The translations under genes and the position numbers were made by a program. Of a stretch of 64,000 bases of DNA, positions 42,929 through 51,466 are shown one piece after another. The notes beneath the pieces are model-generated. The model saw only the letters and a program-made list of their open reading frames with translations. It was not told the origin of the DNA and did not search any database. Position 1 is the first letter of the stretch. Each line of letters begins with the position of its first letter. The DNA comes from Candidatus Saccharibacteria bacterium UBA2952. Its GTDB lineage: Bacteria; Patescibacteriota; Saccharimonadia; Saccharimonadales; Saccharimonadaceae. The stretch covers positions 173,566 through 237,565 of the forward strand of contig DEBQ01000006.1 in assembly GCA_002348605.1 (NCBI GenBank), read 5' to 3'.

Positions 42929-45900
42929 TCATATCCGTCCACATCCTCCCGACGTCTTACCAACAAGCTGTTGCCAGTTAACAGAAGCCTTGTTAGCCAG
43001 TGCCAAAAATACATCTTGCGGACAAATATAGTTGCCCTTGTACGCCATGCCAATATGTAAGTGGGAGCCGTACACATTACAACCAAGCGTTCCAACTTCC
43101 ATGATTTGCTGGCCAGCGCGAACGGTTTCACCTTTCTTAAACCTTTTATTTTTTCCGTGCATATAGGCGATTCCAAGCGTGCCACCATCGACTGATGACT
43201 TGATTGCTATACCGTCTTCTGCACCACAAAGGCTGGTCGAAGTAACGGTACCCCCCATCATGGCATAGACGGGTGTGCCGACCGTTGCGCTTATGTCCGC
43301 GGCGATATATGCTCCTTTGCCAGAAGTTCCCATATTATCCTCACCCCAGGCGGTTCCAGTGGAGCCGTGACTATTAAGCCAATCTACCTTATTAGTATTG
43401 TACTTTGATTTATCTAAAGGCCATGCCAATTCACCACTCTGCGCTCCTCCCGATCCAGGAACGACCAGCTTGCCATAATGCACCATGTGCGGACTGCTGT
43501 TGGTTGAAGGGTCACGGAATTCTTTCGCCCATTCCACCTTTACGCCCGGAGTGGCATAAATATAGTCAACTCCCTGATACCCTTCATGGTCTGTCGCGCA
43601 GGGTTGCTGTCTCCCGCCGATCACCATAGACATCAGGCCGTTCTGCTTGAACATACAGTAAAGTAAGTTATTTTGGTTGAATTGGTATGTTACGTTCTTG
43701 GTTCTTCGTACACCCGTTCCCTCGTTAAAGTCGCCGCTAAAGAATATCGGCACGCCGGGGTTCGAGGCCTTAAGGCTGCGCACCTTTTCGACGTAAATCT
43801 TCGCGGACTCGTAACGCTTTTGGGGTGCGTTTTCTGCTCCGCAGCAACTGGCTAAATTATGGGTGTTCATGACGATGATTGTCTGACCTGTACTTACATC
43901 TTGGAACCAGACAATTGGTTGATTCGCGCGGCCACCACCCTTTGTGCGTTCGCCTTCGTTACCACAAGCACGAGCTTCTTGGTATTCAGTTTTGTGGTTA
44001 TAGCTCGGCACATCATACACCTCAGACTTAATTACTTTGAATTTGCTGGACTGGTAGAATATGCTTCGTCCCCTGGTACAGAAGTTTGATTTTGACTCAC
44101 CCCTCTGAACGTCTGGATAAACTTTATACCCATTCTTTCCGAGCTCGCTTTTTAAGGGGAAGTAATTCGCCTCACCTATTTCTTGCATACCGATTATGTC
44201 CATCTTCTCGCCTAAGATTTTCTGGGCAGCAGCGCCAGTATCACCCCGAGTAGGCTGATTATATGTTCCCATGACGAAGCTGGTTCCCGCACCAGTGCTT
44301 TCAGCCGAGCCAGGAATGACAACATTCGCGAAAACGGTCGGGTGGTCGGATCCATTGCTGGTGTACCCTCCGGCGACCGAATCAAATGATATCACCTGCA
44401 TTTCCGGCGTCAGGTAAATGTGGTCGATGAAATTACGATCACCTCTCGCTGGAGGGTTCGGACATTTTGCAGGCCGGGGAACGGATAAGTCGTAGGCGTC
44501 ATTCATGCCGCCCTTTGTGAGAACACAGTATGCAAGCTTTTCATTCGTACTCGCACCCGCACCCTGTTCTTTCGTATACCCGGAATTAAAGTCACCAGTT
44601 AGAATGACCGGCGCATCGGTTTTTAATTGATTTACAGTTGCAAGATGTGCCAGCGCGTTTTGGTAGCGAGTTTCGGAGTCACCCGCCCCGCGGTTAATCG
44701 GGTCGTGCACGTTCATGACATAGAACGGCTGCTTTGTGGCATTGTCTTCAAGTTTGACCCACGGTTCCTCGATTTGACCGCCAAAGTATACCGTTTTCCA
44801 GGTCCCTTGGCCTATCTTCGTAAATCGCGCCTTACTCCAACCAATACTGTCAGAGTCTTTACCATGATTAGATAACTCGAATTCTGGCATTTTTTCTGCC
44901 AGGCGTTGGTGCTGTTTCGGTTCGAATTCTTGGAACCCGACAACCTCAAGGTTGTTATCCCGAATGGTGTTGATCGTGTAGACCATCCGGTCTTCCCAGT
45001 TCTTGTTTGGGCGGCTGTCTTCACCCGGCGCATCGGTGTGGCTGGCGCCACGGACGTTGAATGACCCAACTTTTAACTCACTACCACCAGTCGTCGCCGC
45101 GGTCGTTAACTCACTATCGAAGTCATTGTCTAAGCCTTCGTCGGCACTCTGGTCGACGTAAAACAGTGCGAACATGGTGTTGCGCTTTTCGTTCGCGCCA
45201 CCTTGTCCGACAACACAATCGGTGCCCGCGTCGCCCGCTCCGCCATCTTCTGTGTACGCGTCTCCGATTGATGTCTTACGGTCGATACATCGTTCGACAT
45301 ACGAGGCGTACTCACCTTGGGGAGTGGCGTCCGTCTCGGTTATATAATTTCCTTTAATCATGTAATCAAGCACTTCATCGGGGTCGACTTCTTTGTCGGG
45401 CAGCATGTAGCGCAAATTGCAGAACGGATCGGCGGCGTAGTCTTTGTACTCATTGTCATCGCATTGACTGAACTGAGGCAGGTCACTGTCGGCCGATGAG
45501 GTTGGTGGACGCGTTAGTGACGACAGTGTGGTAGTCACGAGCGACGCGGCAGCAAGGCCGGACGATCCGACGGCCTGCATCTTAGTAGAGTACGGTAGTA
45601 TCGCACTGACGATACTACCAAGAAAGGTATTGCGACTGGTCGGGTCAAACGGACTACGCGACGCGCGGTCGGCTGCGTTGTATTCGGCCATTAGCTTGTT
45701 CGTCTGCTGGTTGTAGTCGGCGTATGCCGACTGAGTGGCTACGCGCAATCCACGCCCCTGGGAAGCTTCGGCGTTGTAGCCACCCCAGCCAGACGTAATC
45801 GCGTTGCCGGTTTCGTTGCCATTCTCATCGCCTTTTATGACATCGCCTTTTACCATATCAATCAGTTTCGGCTGGATGAGCGCAAACGCGATTGATATTG

Positions 45901-47551
45901 TAATGCTTGCGGTGGCTCCCAACGCAGCACCTACCCCAAGTGAAGTTCCTCCACTAAAGAATGCGAGCACTGCACCGGCGGCTGCCAGCCCAAACACTAA
46001 GGCCTGCCCTTTCCAGCTTTTCGTAAACTTACAAACAGAGTCAGCCGCCTGAACGGTATTCGGTTTTCCGACCGTCAGGGCACTCACAAGCTTTGTCATC
46101 ATATTGTCATTGAGTAGCTGCCCGTTGACGTAACGACTCGTCTCGTTCTGAATAAGGCCTTTTTCGGATAGCGCTTCGGCGTCCTTCTCGTTTGCGAGCG
46201 ATTCGAAAGACGCGGGTTGGAACACGTCACCGTACGCGGCGAACTTGAAGCCGTCTGAATCAAGGGCTGCCTTGCCTTCACTATTGGGTTTGGTGAGCAA
46301 ATCGCCAAAGAACGCCATTTCTTCTTGGGTTAAGTCACCATACTTCTGTTTATGTGAGATTTTCATGAACTCATAGGAGTATCGGATTAGCTGCCGCTGT
46401 TGATAAATTTTCGCGGCGAAGCTGGCTACTCGTACCATCACCCAGCCAGTACAAAGGGTATCAATTGCACCGGCACCCAGGGCGGTCGAAGTCAATGCGC
46501 CTTTAAGGGTAGATTTAACGGCAGTTTTTGTTACCTTTTCGGCAAGCTTATTTCGGCCAAGCGACTCGTCTATGAGCGAATTAAGGCGCTCACCCTCTAC
46601 CTTGGTGTATGTATTGCCCTCAGAGTCAGTATAGGTAACATTGCCGTTGTCGTCGGTGTGTTTTGTTAGTTTTTTCCCATCGGCTGGAAGGTTATCATTC
46701 TCGCCGGCGGCTGTTTTTTTGAGGTCTTCATTCATCTTTTTGCGGTCGGTGGAAGATTTGACGCTACTACTCTTCTTTAACCCGAGTTTTGCTCGCACTT
46801 TGGCAGAAACTTTGTCGGAAAAGGCTGCATACAATGGATCATACCCCTTGCGAAGGGCGGATCTAAGCGCCGGGTTAGTGCGCGCTTTTTTTACCAGGTC
46901 ACGCGCTGCGATTTCGTCTCCGTCGAACACGAAGTGCGTCGGTTTTATACGTCCCGGTATTATACTTCTGTCACCTTTTATCTCGACACCAGCGGCTTTC
47001 AGACGCTTAGCGAAACCGGATCCTTCACGGATAGTCTGGTACTTACATCTAATAGTTACGGTGCCACAAGCTCCTTTGGTAATTTTGGATCCGTACTTCT
47101 TCTTAAGTAAAAGCGTCGACCGAGCGTCAAGCGCTGACAGCTGGTCGTTGATCTTACCGGTCAAAGTTTCTGATAGCTGCTGCAGCAGAAGGGCTGGCGA
47201 AAAAATAATTGCCAGAATGGTTGGCAGGCCTGCTCCGAGAGCCAGAATGGCCGCAAGCGGCCCGCGCTTCTTGAGTATCGTCTTCAGGCTGGCCGTCTGT
47301 TTTTTTTCGGCTCCACCACGCCCTACGTACAAACCGCTCGTCAGTGCTTCTTCGCGCTCGCGAACGTCATCTATGTTCTTGAGGTTATCATCTGACGCTG
47401 CGTCGTATGACCCTAGTTGTTTGTCAGCGCTAGCTAATTTCTTGTCGAGTGCTTTTTGCTCGCGCTCAGACAGGCCGTGGTCCTCAATACGCCCGAGCGT
47501 CGGGCGAATATCGGGTTCAATTTCGGGATGTTGATTCCTGTCAGGTTCCAT
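42929..47551 (-). CDS. giant T4SS-linked membrane protein with two EEP domains and an M23-like domain
   Basis: The 1540 residues are, in order: a charged cytoplasmic start (1-90); hydrophobic segments at about 97-120, 350-378, 515-566 and 645-680; an Asp-rich linker; EEP domain 1 (about 826-1080); EEP domain 2 (about 1092-1365); and an M23/LytM-like domain (about 1375-1515). EEP-1 has Asn832, Glu875, GDFN (986-989), Asp1043-His1044 and SDH (1068-1070), the full DNase I/phosphoesterase set. EEP-2 keeps Asn1098, Glu1124 and GDFN (1273-1276), but reads VDY and SPH where EEP-1 has IDH and SDH. The M23 part keeps Asp1419, His1465 and HLH (1497-1499), but Tyr1415 takes the first His position. It sits directly after virB4. 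Its role is unknown; a secreted effector or wall-penetrating component is inferred. Confidence 0.8.
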   Translation of the reverse strand: MEPDRNQHPEIEPDIRPTLGRIEDHGLSEREQKALDKKLASADKQLGSYDAASDDNLKNIDDVREREEALTSGLYVGRGGAEKKQTASLKTILKKRGPLAAILALGAGLPTILAIIFSPALLLQQLSETLTGKINDQLSALDARSTLLLKKKYGSKITKGACGTVTIRCKYQTIREGSGFAKRLKAAGVEIKGDRSIIPGRIKPTHFVFDGDEIAARDLVKKARTNPALRSALRKGYDPLYAAFSDKVSAKVRAKLGLKKSSSVKSSTDRKKMNEDLKKTAAGENDNLPADGKKLTKHTDDNGNVTYTDSEGNTYTKVEGERLNSLIDESLGRNKLAEKVTKTAVKSTLKGALTSTALGAGAIDTLCTGWVMVRVASFAAKIYQQRQLIRYSYEFMKISHKQKYGDLTQEEMAFFGDLLTKPNSEGKAALDSDGFKFAAYGDVFQPASFESLANEKDAEALSEKGLIQNETSRYVNGQLLNDNMMTKLVSALTVGKPNTVQAADSVCKFTKSWKGQALVFGLAAAGAVLAFFSGGTSLGVGAALGATASITISIAFALIQPKLIDMVKGDVIKGDENGNETGNAITSGWGGYNAEASQGRGLRVATQSAYADYNQQTNKLMAEYNAADRASRSPFDPTSRNTFLGSIVSAILPYSTKMQAVGSSGLAAASLVTTTLSSLTRPPTSSADSDLPQFSQCDDNEYKDYAADPFCNLRYMLPDKEVDPDEVLDYMIKGNYITETDATPQGEYASYVERCIDRKTSIGDAYTEDGGAGDAGTDCVVGQGGANEKRNTMFALFYVDQSADEGLDNDFDSELTTAATTGGSELKVGSFNVRGASHTDAPGEDSRPNKNWEDRMVYTINTIRDNNLEVVGFQEFEPKQHQRLAEKMPEFELSNHGKDSDSIGWSKARFTKIGQGTWKTVYFGGQIEEPWVKLEDNATKQPFYVMNVHDPINRGAGDSETRYQNALAHLATVNQLKTDAPVILTGDFNSGYTKEQGAGASTNEKLAYCVLTKGGMNDAYDLSVPRPAKCPNPPARGDRNFIDHIYLTPEMQVISFDSVAGGYTSNGSDHPTVFANVVIPGSAESTGAGTSFVMGTYNQPTRGDTGAAAQKILGEKMDIIGMQEIGEANYFPLKSELGKNGYKVYPDVQRGESKSNFCTRGRSIFYQSSKFKVIKSEVYDVPSYNHKTEYQEARACGNEGERTKGGGRANQPIVWFQDVSTGQTIIVMNTHNLASCCGAENAPQKRYESAKIYVEKVRSLKASNPGVPIFFSGDFNEGTGVRRTKNVTYQFNQNNLLYCMFKQNGLMSMVIGGRQQPCATDHEGYQGVDYIYATPGVKVEWAKEFRDPSTNSSPHMVHYGKLVVPGSGGAQSGELAWPLDKSKYNTNKVDWLNSHGSTGTAWGEDNMGTSGKGAYIAADISATVGTPVYAMMGGTVTSTSLCGAEDGIAIKSSVDGGTLGIAYMHGKNKRFKKGETVRAGQQIMEVGTLGCNVYGSHLHIGMAYKGNYICPQDVFLALANKASVNWQQLVGKTSGGCGRI

Positions 47552-47600
47552 AACGGACTATGATTTTAGTTTTGGCCAAACCCCTCACGGTTTGCCCTCA

Positions 47601-49505
47601 TTATACACCGTACTCACCCGGGCTCATATAGCCGGGACTGGTGGGTGTCGGCTGCTCGGTTGGCGTTGGTTGTGGGGCGGCCTGTTGTAGTGCTGCGGCG
47701 TTGGCCCCGGTCGTGACCAGGCCTTGTTCTGTTTGAGACGCGATAATTTGAATATGCACGTGGTTTTGGCCGGCAAAGAACAGCCCTTGCCCTACCGGGA
47801 AGTTAGCGAGTCGCTTACGCTCCTCTTCGGTCAGTTTGAAGACATCTGCAAGTACGTCCACGGCGCTGGAACTTTGCTTCAAAAGCAGTTGCATGGAGCT
47901 GTTCGCCACGATGGCACGGCCCATCTTGCTGCCCATGAAATCTTCGACGTCCTGGGTGATCGTGGTCAGACCAAGCTGATACTTACGGGCTCGTTTAGCA
48001 AGACTGAACAAGAAGTTGGCGGAGTCGTCGTACTTCATGAGCTGCCATGCCTCGTCGACGATGAGCATGCGTTTCTTTTGGTTGCTGCGGGTAATATTCC
48101 AGATGTGCGACAACACGATGTACATGGCGACCGGACGGAGTTCATCTTCAAGGTCGCGAATGTTGAACACGACCATGTTGTTGTTGATGTCGATGTTCGA
48201 CTGCTGCGAGAAAATACCTGCGAACGTTCCCGTGGTGTACTTACGAAGCCGCTGGGCCAACTGTGGACCGGTACCGCCCATGTGAAGCAACGTGTCGTAC
48301 AGGTCAGCGATAGTAGGTGGCATGCTGTTGTGAGTCAACGGGTCGGACGTAATACCGGCTCGGGCGTATGTATCGATCAACCCTTGGTCAAGGTCGGCTT
48401 CTTCGGCTGGGGTCAGACCGGCCATCATCTGCCCCGTCGAGGTCATCTGACTGCCGCCGAGCATAAGGCGGAACAGGCCGTGAAGCGTCACTAGGTTGGC
48501 ACGCAGCGCATCGTCGGCTTCTTCGGTGTCAATGACACGCGGCAAGTCAAACGGATTGATACGTGTGTCAGAGTTTAGGCTAAGCCGGATATAACTCCCG
48601 CCAACGGCGTCGGCCAGTTTTTGGTATTCGTTTTCCGGGTCGATAATCAGAATGTCGGCACCGGTCATCATGCTGCGCACAGCCTCGAGCTTAACCGTAA
48701 ATGATTTTCCGGCACCAGATTTGGCGAAAACTACCATATTGGCGTTTTCGAGTGTGAACCGGTCGAAAATAACCAGTCCATTATTGTGCATGTTAATTCC
48801 GTATAGGATTCCCTTTGAATCAGTGAGGTCGGCCGAAGTGAATGGGAAGGACGTCGAAATAGCGCCGGTGTTCATATTGCGACGAATCTGCAGCTGGTCT
48901 GTCATTTGCGGCACGGTGCTGTTTAGCCCCTGCTCTTGCTGACTGGATGCGACTTTGCTGAACACGAGCTGTTGACCGAAGATGGTTTCGATCTTGTGCT
49001 GCACGAAACTGAGTTCATCTAGGCTATCAGCGTACAGGGTGAGATACAGGCCGTAGCGGAAGAACCGTTCTGCCCCGACCTGCAGCTGATCGCGCAGTTC
49101 CTCGGCATCTTGAATGGCAGCTTCAAGGCCTGGGTCACGGGTACGCCCCTTCTCGCTGTTGATTGCGATGCTGGCTTCCATTTGCGTGACTTTTTTGCGC
49201 AGGTTGTTCAGGACAACCTGGCTTTCAACCGGGTAAATGAACATCGAAATGTCGAGTACTTCGTCGATATTGATAACGCTCGACAACCAGCCGGTATAAA
49301 TCTGCCGAGGGTAGCCGTATACATAAAGTGTTCGACCATATTTGGTGCCAAGTCTAAAGTAACTGGAGTGGATTTCAATACTGCTCGGCGCAATTAGGTC
49401 GCGGAGTGTCGTAACACCCTTTAAGAATGCTTGTTCCACCTCGGCCTGCTCACGGGCTCGCTGAGCGGCGGCAATATCGACTGGGTCTAACTTCTTCTTA
49501 GCCAT
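47601..49505 (-). CDS. virB4: VirB4/TraC-type T4SS ATPase
   Basis: VirB4 energises assembly and substrate passage in type IV secretion systems. The 634 residues include Walker A KSGAGKS (262-268), Walker B MLIVDEAW (480-487) and the hexamer region SLAKRARKYQLGLTTITQDVED (501-522, cited by position). The C-terminal tail from about 605 is Pro/Gln/Thr-rich. At 634 residues it is shorter than full VirB4 (about 800), and the missing N-terminal part matches the separate upstream gene. A GGGGGAG ribosome site at the end of that gene precedes this ATG, so the split is genuine and not a frameshift. Confidence 0.94.
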   Translation of the reverse strand: MAKKKLDPVDIAAAQRAREQAEVEQAFLKGVTTLRDLIAPSSIEIHSSYFRLGTKYGRTLYVYGYPRQIYTGWLSSVINIDEVLDISMFIYPVESQVVLNNLRKKVTQMEASIAINSEKGRTRDPGLEAAIQDAEELRDQLQVGAERFFRYGLYLTLYADSLDELSFVQHKIETIFGQQLVFSKVASSQQEQGLNSTVPQMTDQLQIRRNMNTGAISTSFPFTSADLTDSKGILYGINMHNNGLVIFDRFTLENANMVVFAKSGAGKSFTVKLEAVRSMMTGADILIIDPENEYQKLADAVGGSYIRLSLNSDTRINPFDLPRVIDTEEADDALRANLVTLHGLFRLMLGGSQMTSTGQMMAGLTPAEEADLDQGLIDTYARAGITSDPLTHNSMPPTIADLYDTLLHMGGTGPQLAQRLRKYTTGTFAGIFSQQSNIDINNNMVVFNIRDLEDELRPVAMYIVLSHIWNITRSNQKKRMLIVDEAWQLMKYDDSANFLFSLAKRARKYQLGLTTITQDVEDFMGSKMGRAIVANSSMQLLLKQSSSAVDVLADVFKLTEEERKRLANFPVGQGLFFAGQNHVHIQIIASQTEQGLVTTGANAAALQQAAPQPTPTEQPTPTSPGYMSPGEYGV

Positions 49506-49508
49506 ATG

Positions 49509-50417
49509 CTACGCTCCCCCCTGCAGACTAGACCGCGGCGCTTCGCCCTGACCTTTGGTGACGTATGTGCTGGTGACATTGTCAAAGTCACCCAGTGGTT
49601 CACGCACGGCGGTGTCAGGGTTATAAATGTTATAGTACAGCTCACCAAGTTCTTTGGTGTTCAACTGCACGCTTTTGACTCCTAGCTGAAACAGTCCACT
49701 CATAACGGAATCGACGCGGTTTTTTATCTCATCCTTAGCTTTGTTGTAGCTGGCTTCGTCGATTTTTATGGTCTCGTTCGACTGCTTGGCGAAAATCTTG
49801 CCAAAGAAACCTTTGGCTTGGTCGCGAAGGTCGGTCAGGTCACCTGCCGGGTAAAACGGCACCACGATAAAGAAGCTTTTATCCATAATGTTCGCCTCTT
49901 GGCTAAGAACGTCGATAAAGTTAATGTAATCGTCCATTAGCACACCGAGTAGCATGTTGTCCTGGTTGCGTCGCATGGTCACTAGGCGGTCGATGTATGG
50001 ACCGATGTCGACACGCTGCGACCGTATAAACACCTGCACAGGAAAGTACAGCGAGTTCAAGAAGTTCTGGTAGCTATACTCAACCCCTTCGCGTTCGCGA
50101 GAACTCATAAGGTCGAAGTTAATCGATTTACAGGCGACCACGGCGCGAAATAACCCATCGCGCATAATGACCATATTCTCGCGCACCTCTGAAATCTGCA
50201 GGGTATTTTGGGTAGTATTCGGATTTACAGGCGGTTTAGCTGGTGCCGCAGGCGCGCCACTTCCGGTGGCGGCTGGTTGATTAGCTGGCGCTACGGGCGG
50301 TGCTGGAAAAGCGGCCGCAGGCGGCACATCACCACCCGCTGCTGGCGGCATGGCTGGTGGTACGGGCTGTTGGTTTGCTGGCTGGCTCGGCGGCATGAAG
50401 AGATGTTTCGTTCCCAC
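49509..50417 (-). CDS. VirB4 N-terminal-domain (TraC-like) protein
   Basis: The 302 residues begin with a long Pro/Ala/Gln-rich region (1-75), then a domain like the N-terminal, non-ATPase part of VirB4/TraC. Examples are NMVIMRDGLFRAVVACKSINFDL, SREREGVEYSYQNFLNSL and FFIVVPFYP. There is no Walker motif. Such stand-alone N-terminal domains next to a shortened VirB4 are known in Patescibacteria and Gram-positive systems and probably dock the ATPase to the membrane channel with PrgI. It lies 18 bases after PrgI and three bases before the ATPase, in one operon. Confidence 0.8.
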   Translation of the reverse strand: MGTKHLFMPPSQPANQQPVPPAMPPAAGGDVPPAAAFPAPPVAPANQPAATGSGAPAAPAKPPVNPNTTQNTLQISEVRENMVIMRDGLFRAVVACKSINFDLMSSREREGVEYSYQNFLNSLYFPVQVFIRSQRVDIGPYIDRLVTMRRNQDNMLLGVLMDDYINFIDVLSQEANIMDKSFFIVVPFYPAGDLTDLRDQAKGFFGKIFAKQSNETIKIDEASYNKAKDEIKNRVDSVMSGLFQLGVKSVQLNTKELGELYYNIYNPDTAVREPLGDFDNVTSTYVTKGQGEAPRSSLQGGA

Positions 50418-50435
50418 TCGTTACGCCGATTTACC

Positions 50436-51440
50436 CTAGCGGAGCGATATAACTACCTCATCCTCAGAAAGTTTTTCTTTCTCATGAATGCGATTTGCCT
50501 CCCTGGCAATCGTTTCCACCGATAAATCGGGATTATTTGCAAGGTTAATTATATCAGGCGAAAGCTGTTTTTCGCCAGGTTTATCTTCCTTTGGTGCGGC
50601 TTGGCCTTTCTTGGGTGCGTTCGGGTCAATCGGCGCGATGACCGACTGGTGCATGGCAGGGTACGGATCGTAGCTTACATGAGTACTTGGGTCGTCGGGT
50701 GCAGGCTGGGCTGCCACTGCTGGTGTTGGGGGTGCCGGCGCCGGAATAGCCGCGTATGGGTCGGCAACCGGAACGGCAGGCGTAATGGGCTGCGTAACTC
50801 CAGCGGGTGGCTGGACGACATCGGCGGTGACACTGGCAGATTGGTTTTTAATACGGTCAAGCATTTCTTGGTGACGGCGGGCGTCGGCTTGGTCGAGCAT
50901 GGTATTGAACTCCTGCCCCACTGCCGCGCTTTCGTCCAATATATCCGGCGTCGACTGTGCTTCCAGGTAAGCGTCGTTAGTCATTGAACCTGGTGATGTG
51001 GGCATTTGTCCCTGTACACCGCGGACGGCCCAACCGCGCGAGTCAACAATACTAGCCAGGTAGCTCAGGCGCTGCTCGGCTTCGGTTTGGGATAAATCTT
51101 TTGTTCGCTGTACTTCAATGACTTTAGGTACGGTAATTTCAACCAGAGTTTGCGTACCATCGGGCGACCACAGGCGTCGGTGAGGCTTTAGGTAGAACGA
51201 CACGATTGCCGCTAGGTAAGTTTCCATCGGCTGGTCCTTTCGGAGCGGCAATGCCAAGGCTCCGAAGAACAGAATAACCGGCAGCACAATAATAACCAGC
51301 GGAATGAATAGCTGTGCCAAAAACCACCCTATAACCACCGCTCCGGCGACGATAATAAGGTAAATAAACTGCCGGAACGAAAACGGTCCGATCAGCTTGT
51401 CGTCAGCCTCGACGTCTTGAGGTACCTTATAAACGGCCAT
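50436..51440 (-). CDS. PrgI-family (VirB3-like) membrane protein with long tail
   Basis: PrgI is the VirB3 counterpart of Gram-positive T4SSs. The N-terminus AVYKVPQDVEADDKLIGPFSFRQFIYLIIVAG is the family hallmark (positions 2-33). Two closely spaced membrane helices (about 26-68) and SFYLKPHRRLWSPDG follow. The remaining 220 residues form a Pro/Ala-rich, mainly disordered cytoplasmic tail not present in typical 110-130-residue PrgI, ending in a helical piece. TATAAT ends six bases before the ATG, so a leaderless transcript starts PrgI, the VirB4 pair and the downstream genes. Confidence 0.88.
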   Translation of the reverse strand: MAVYKVPQDVEADDKLIGPFSFRQFIYLIIVAGAVVIGWFLAQLFIPLVIIVLPVILFFGALALPLRKDQPMETYLAAIVSFYLKPHRRLWSPDGTQTLVEITVPKVIEVQRTKDLSQTEAEQRLSYLASIVDSRGWAVRGVQGQMPTSPGSMTNDAYLEAQSTPDILDESAAVGQEFNTMLDQADARRHQEMLDRIKNQSASVTADVVQPPAGVTQPITPAVPVADPYAAIPAPAPPTPAVAAQPAPDDPSTHVSYDPYPAMHQSVIAPIDPNAPKKGQAAPKEDKPGEKQLSPDIINLANNPDLSVETIAREANRIHEKEKLSEDEVVISLR

Positions 51441-51446
51441 GCTTAG

Positions 51447-51452
51447 ATTATA
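51447..51452 (-). promoter_or_regulatory. leaderless-type -10 box of the PrgI-VirB4 operon
   Basis: TATAAT on the minus strand ends six bases before the PrgI ATG at 51440, in the gap after the VirB6-like gene. The -35 side is weak. Confidence 0.55.
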
Positions 51453-51466
51453 GCCTACCAGTCCTA

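Noticed and set aside
46641..47534. 297-codon open frame antisense to the N-terminal part of the 1540-residue protein
   Set aside because: Low-complexity Ser/Arg/Ala composition, no ribosome site or family motif, and complete overlap with a supported gene.
47574..47596. Hairpin between virB4 and the 1540-residue gene as a terminator
   Set aside because: The arms (GGCCAAACC and GGTTTGCC) are imperfect, and no T run follows on the minus strand, so termination there is not supported.
47724..48494. 256-codon open frame antisense to virB4
   Set aside because: It runs across the Walker B region of VirB4 on the opposite strand and shows no protein-like motif.
49505..49509. Frameshift or assembly error splitting virB4
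   Set aside because: The ATPase gene has its own ribosome site and ATG, the upstream gene ends in a normal TAG, and split forms are known in related systems.
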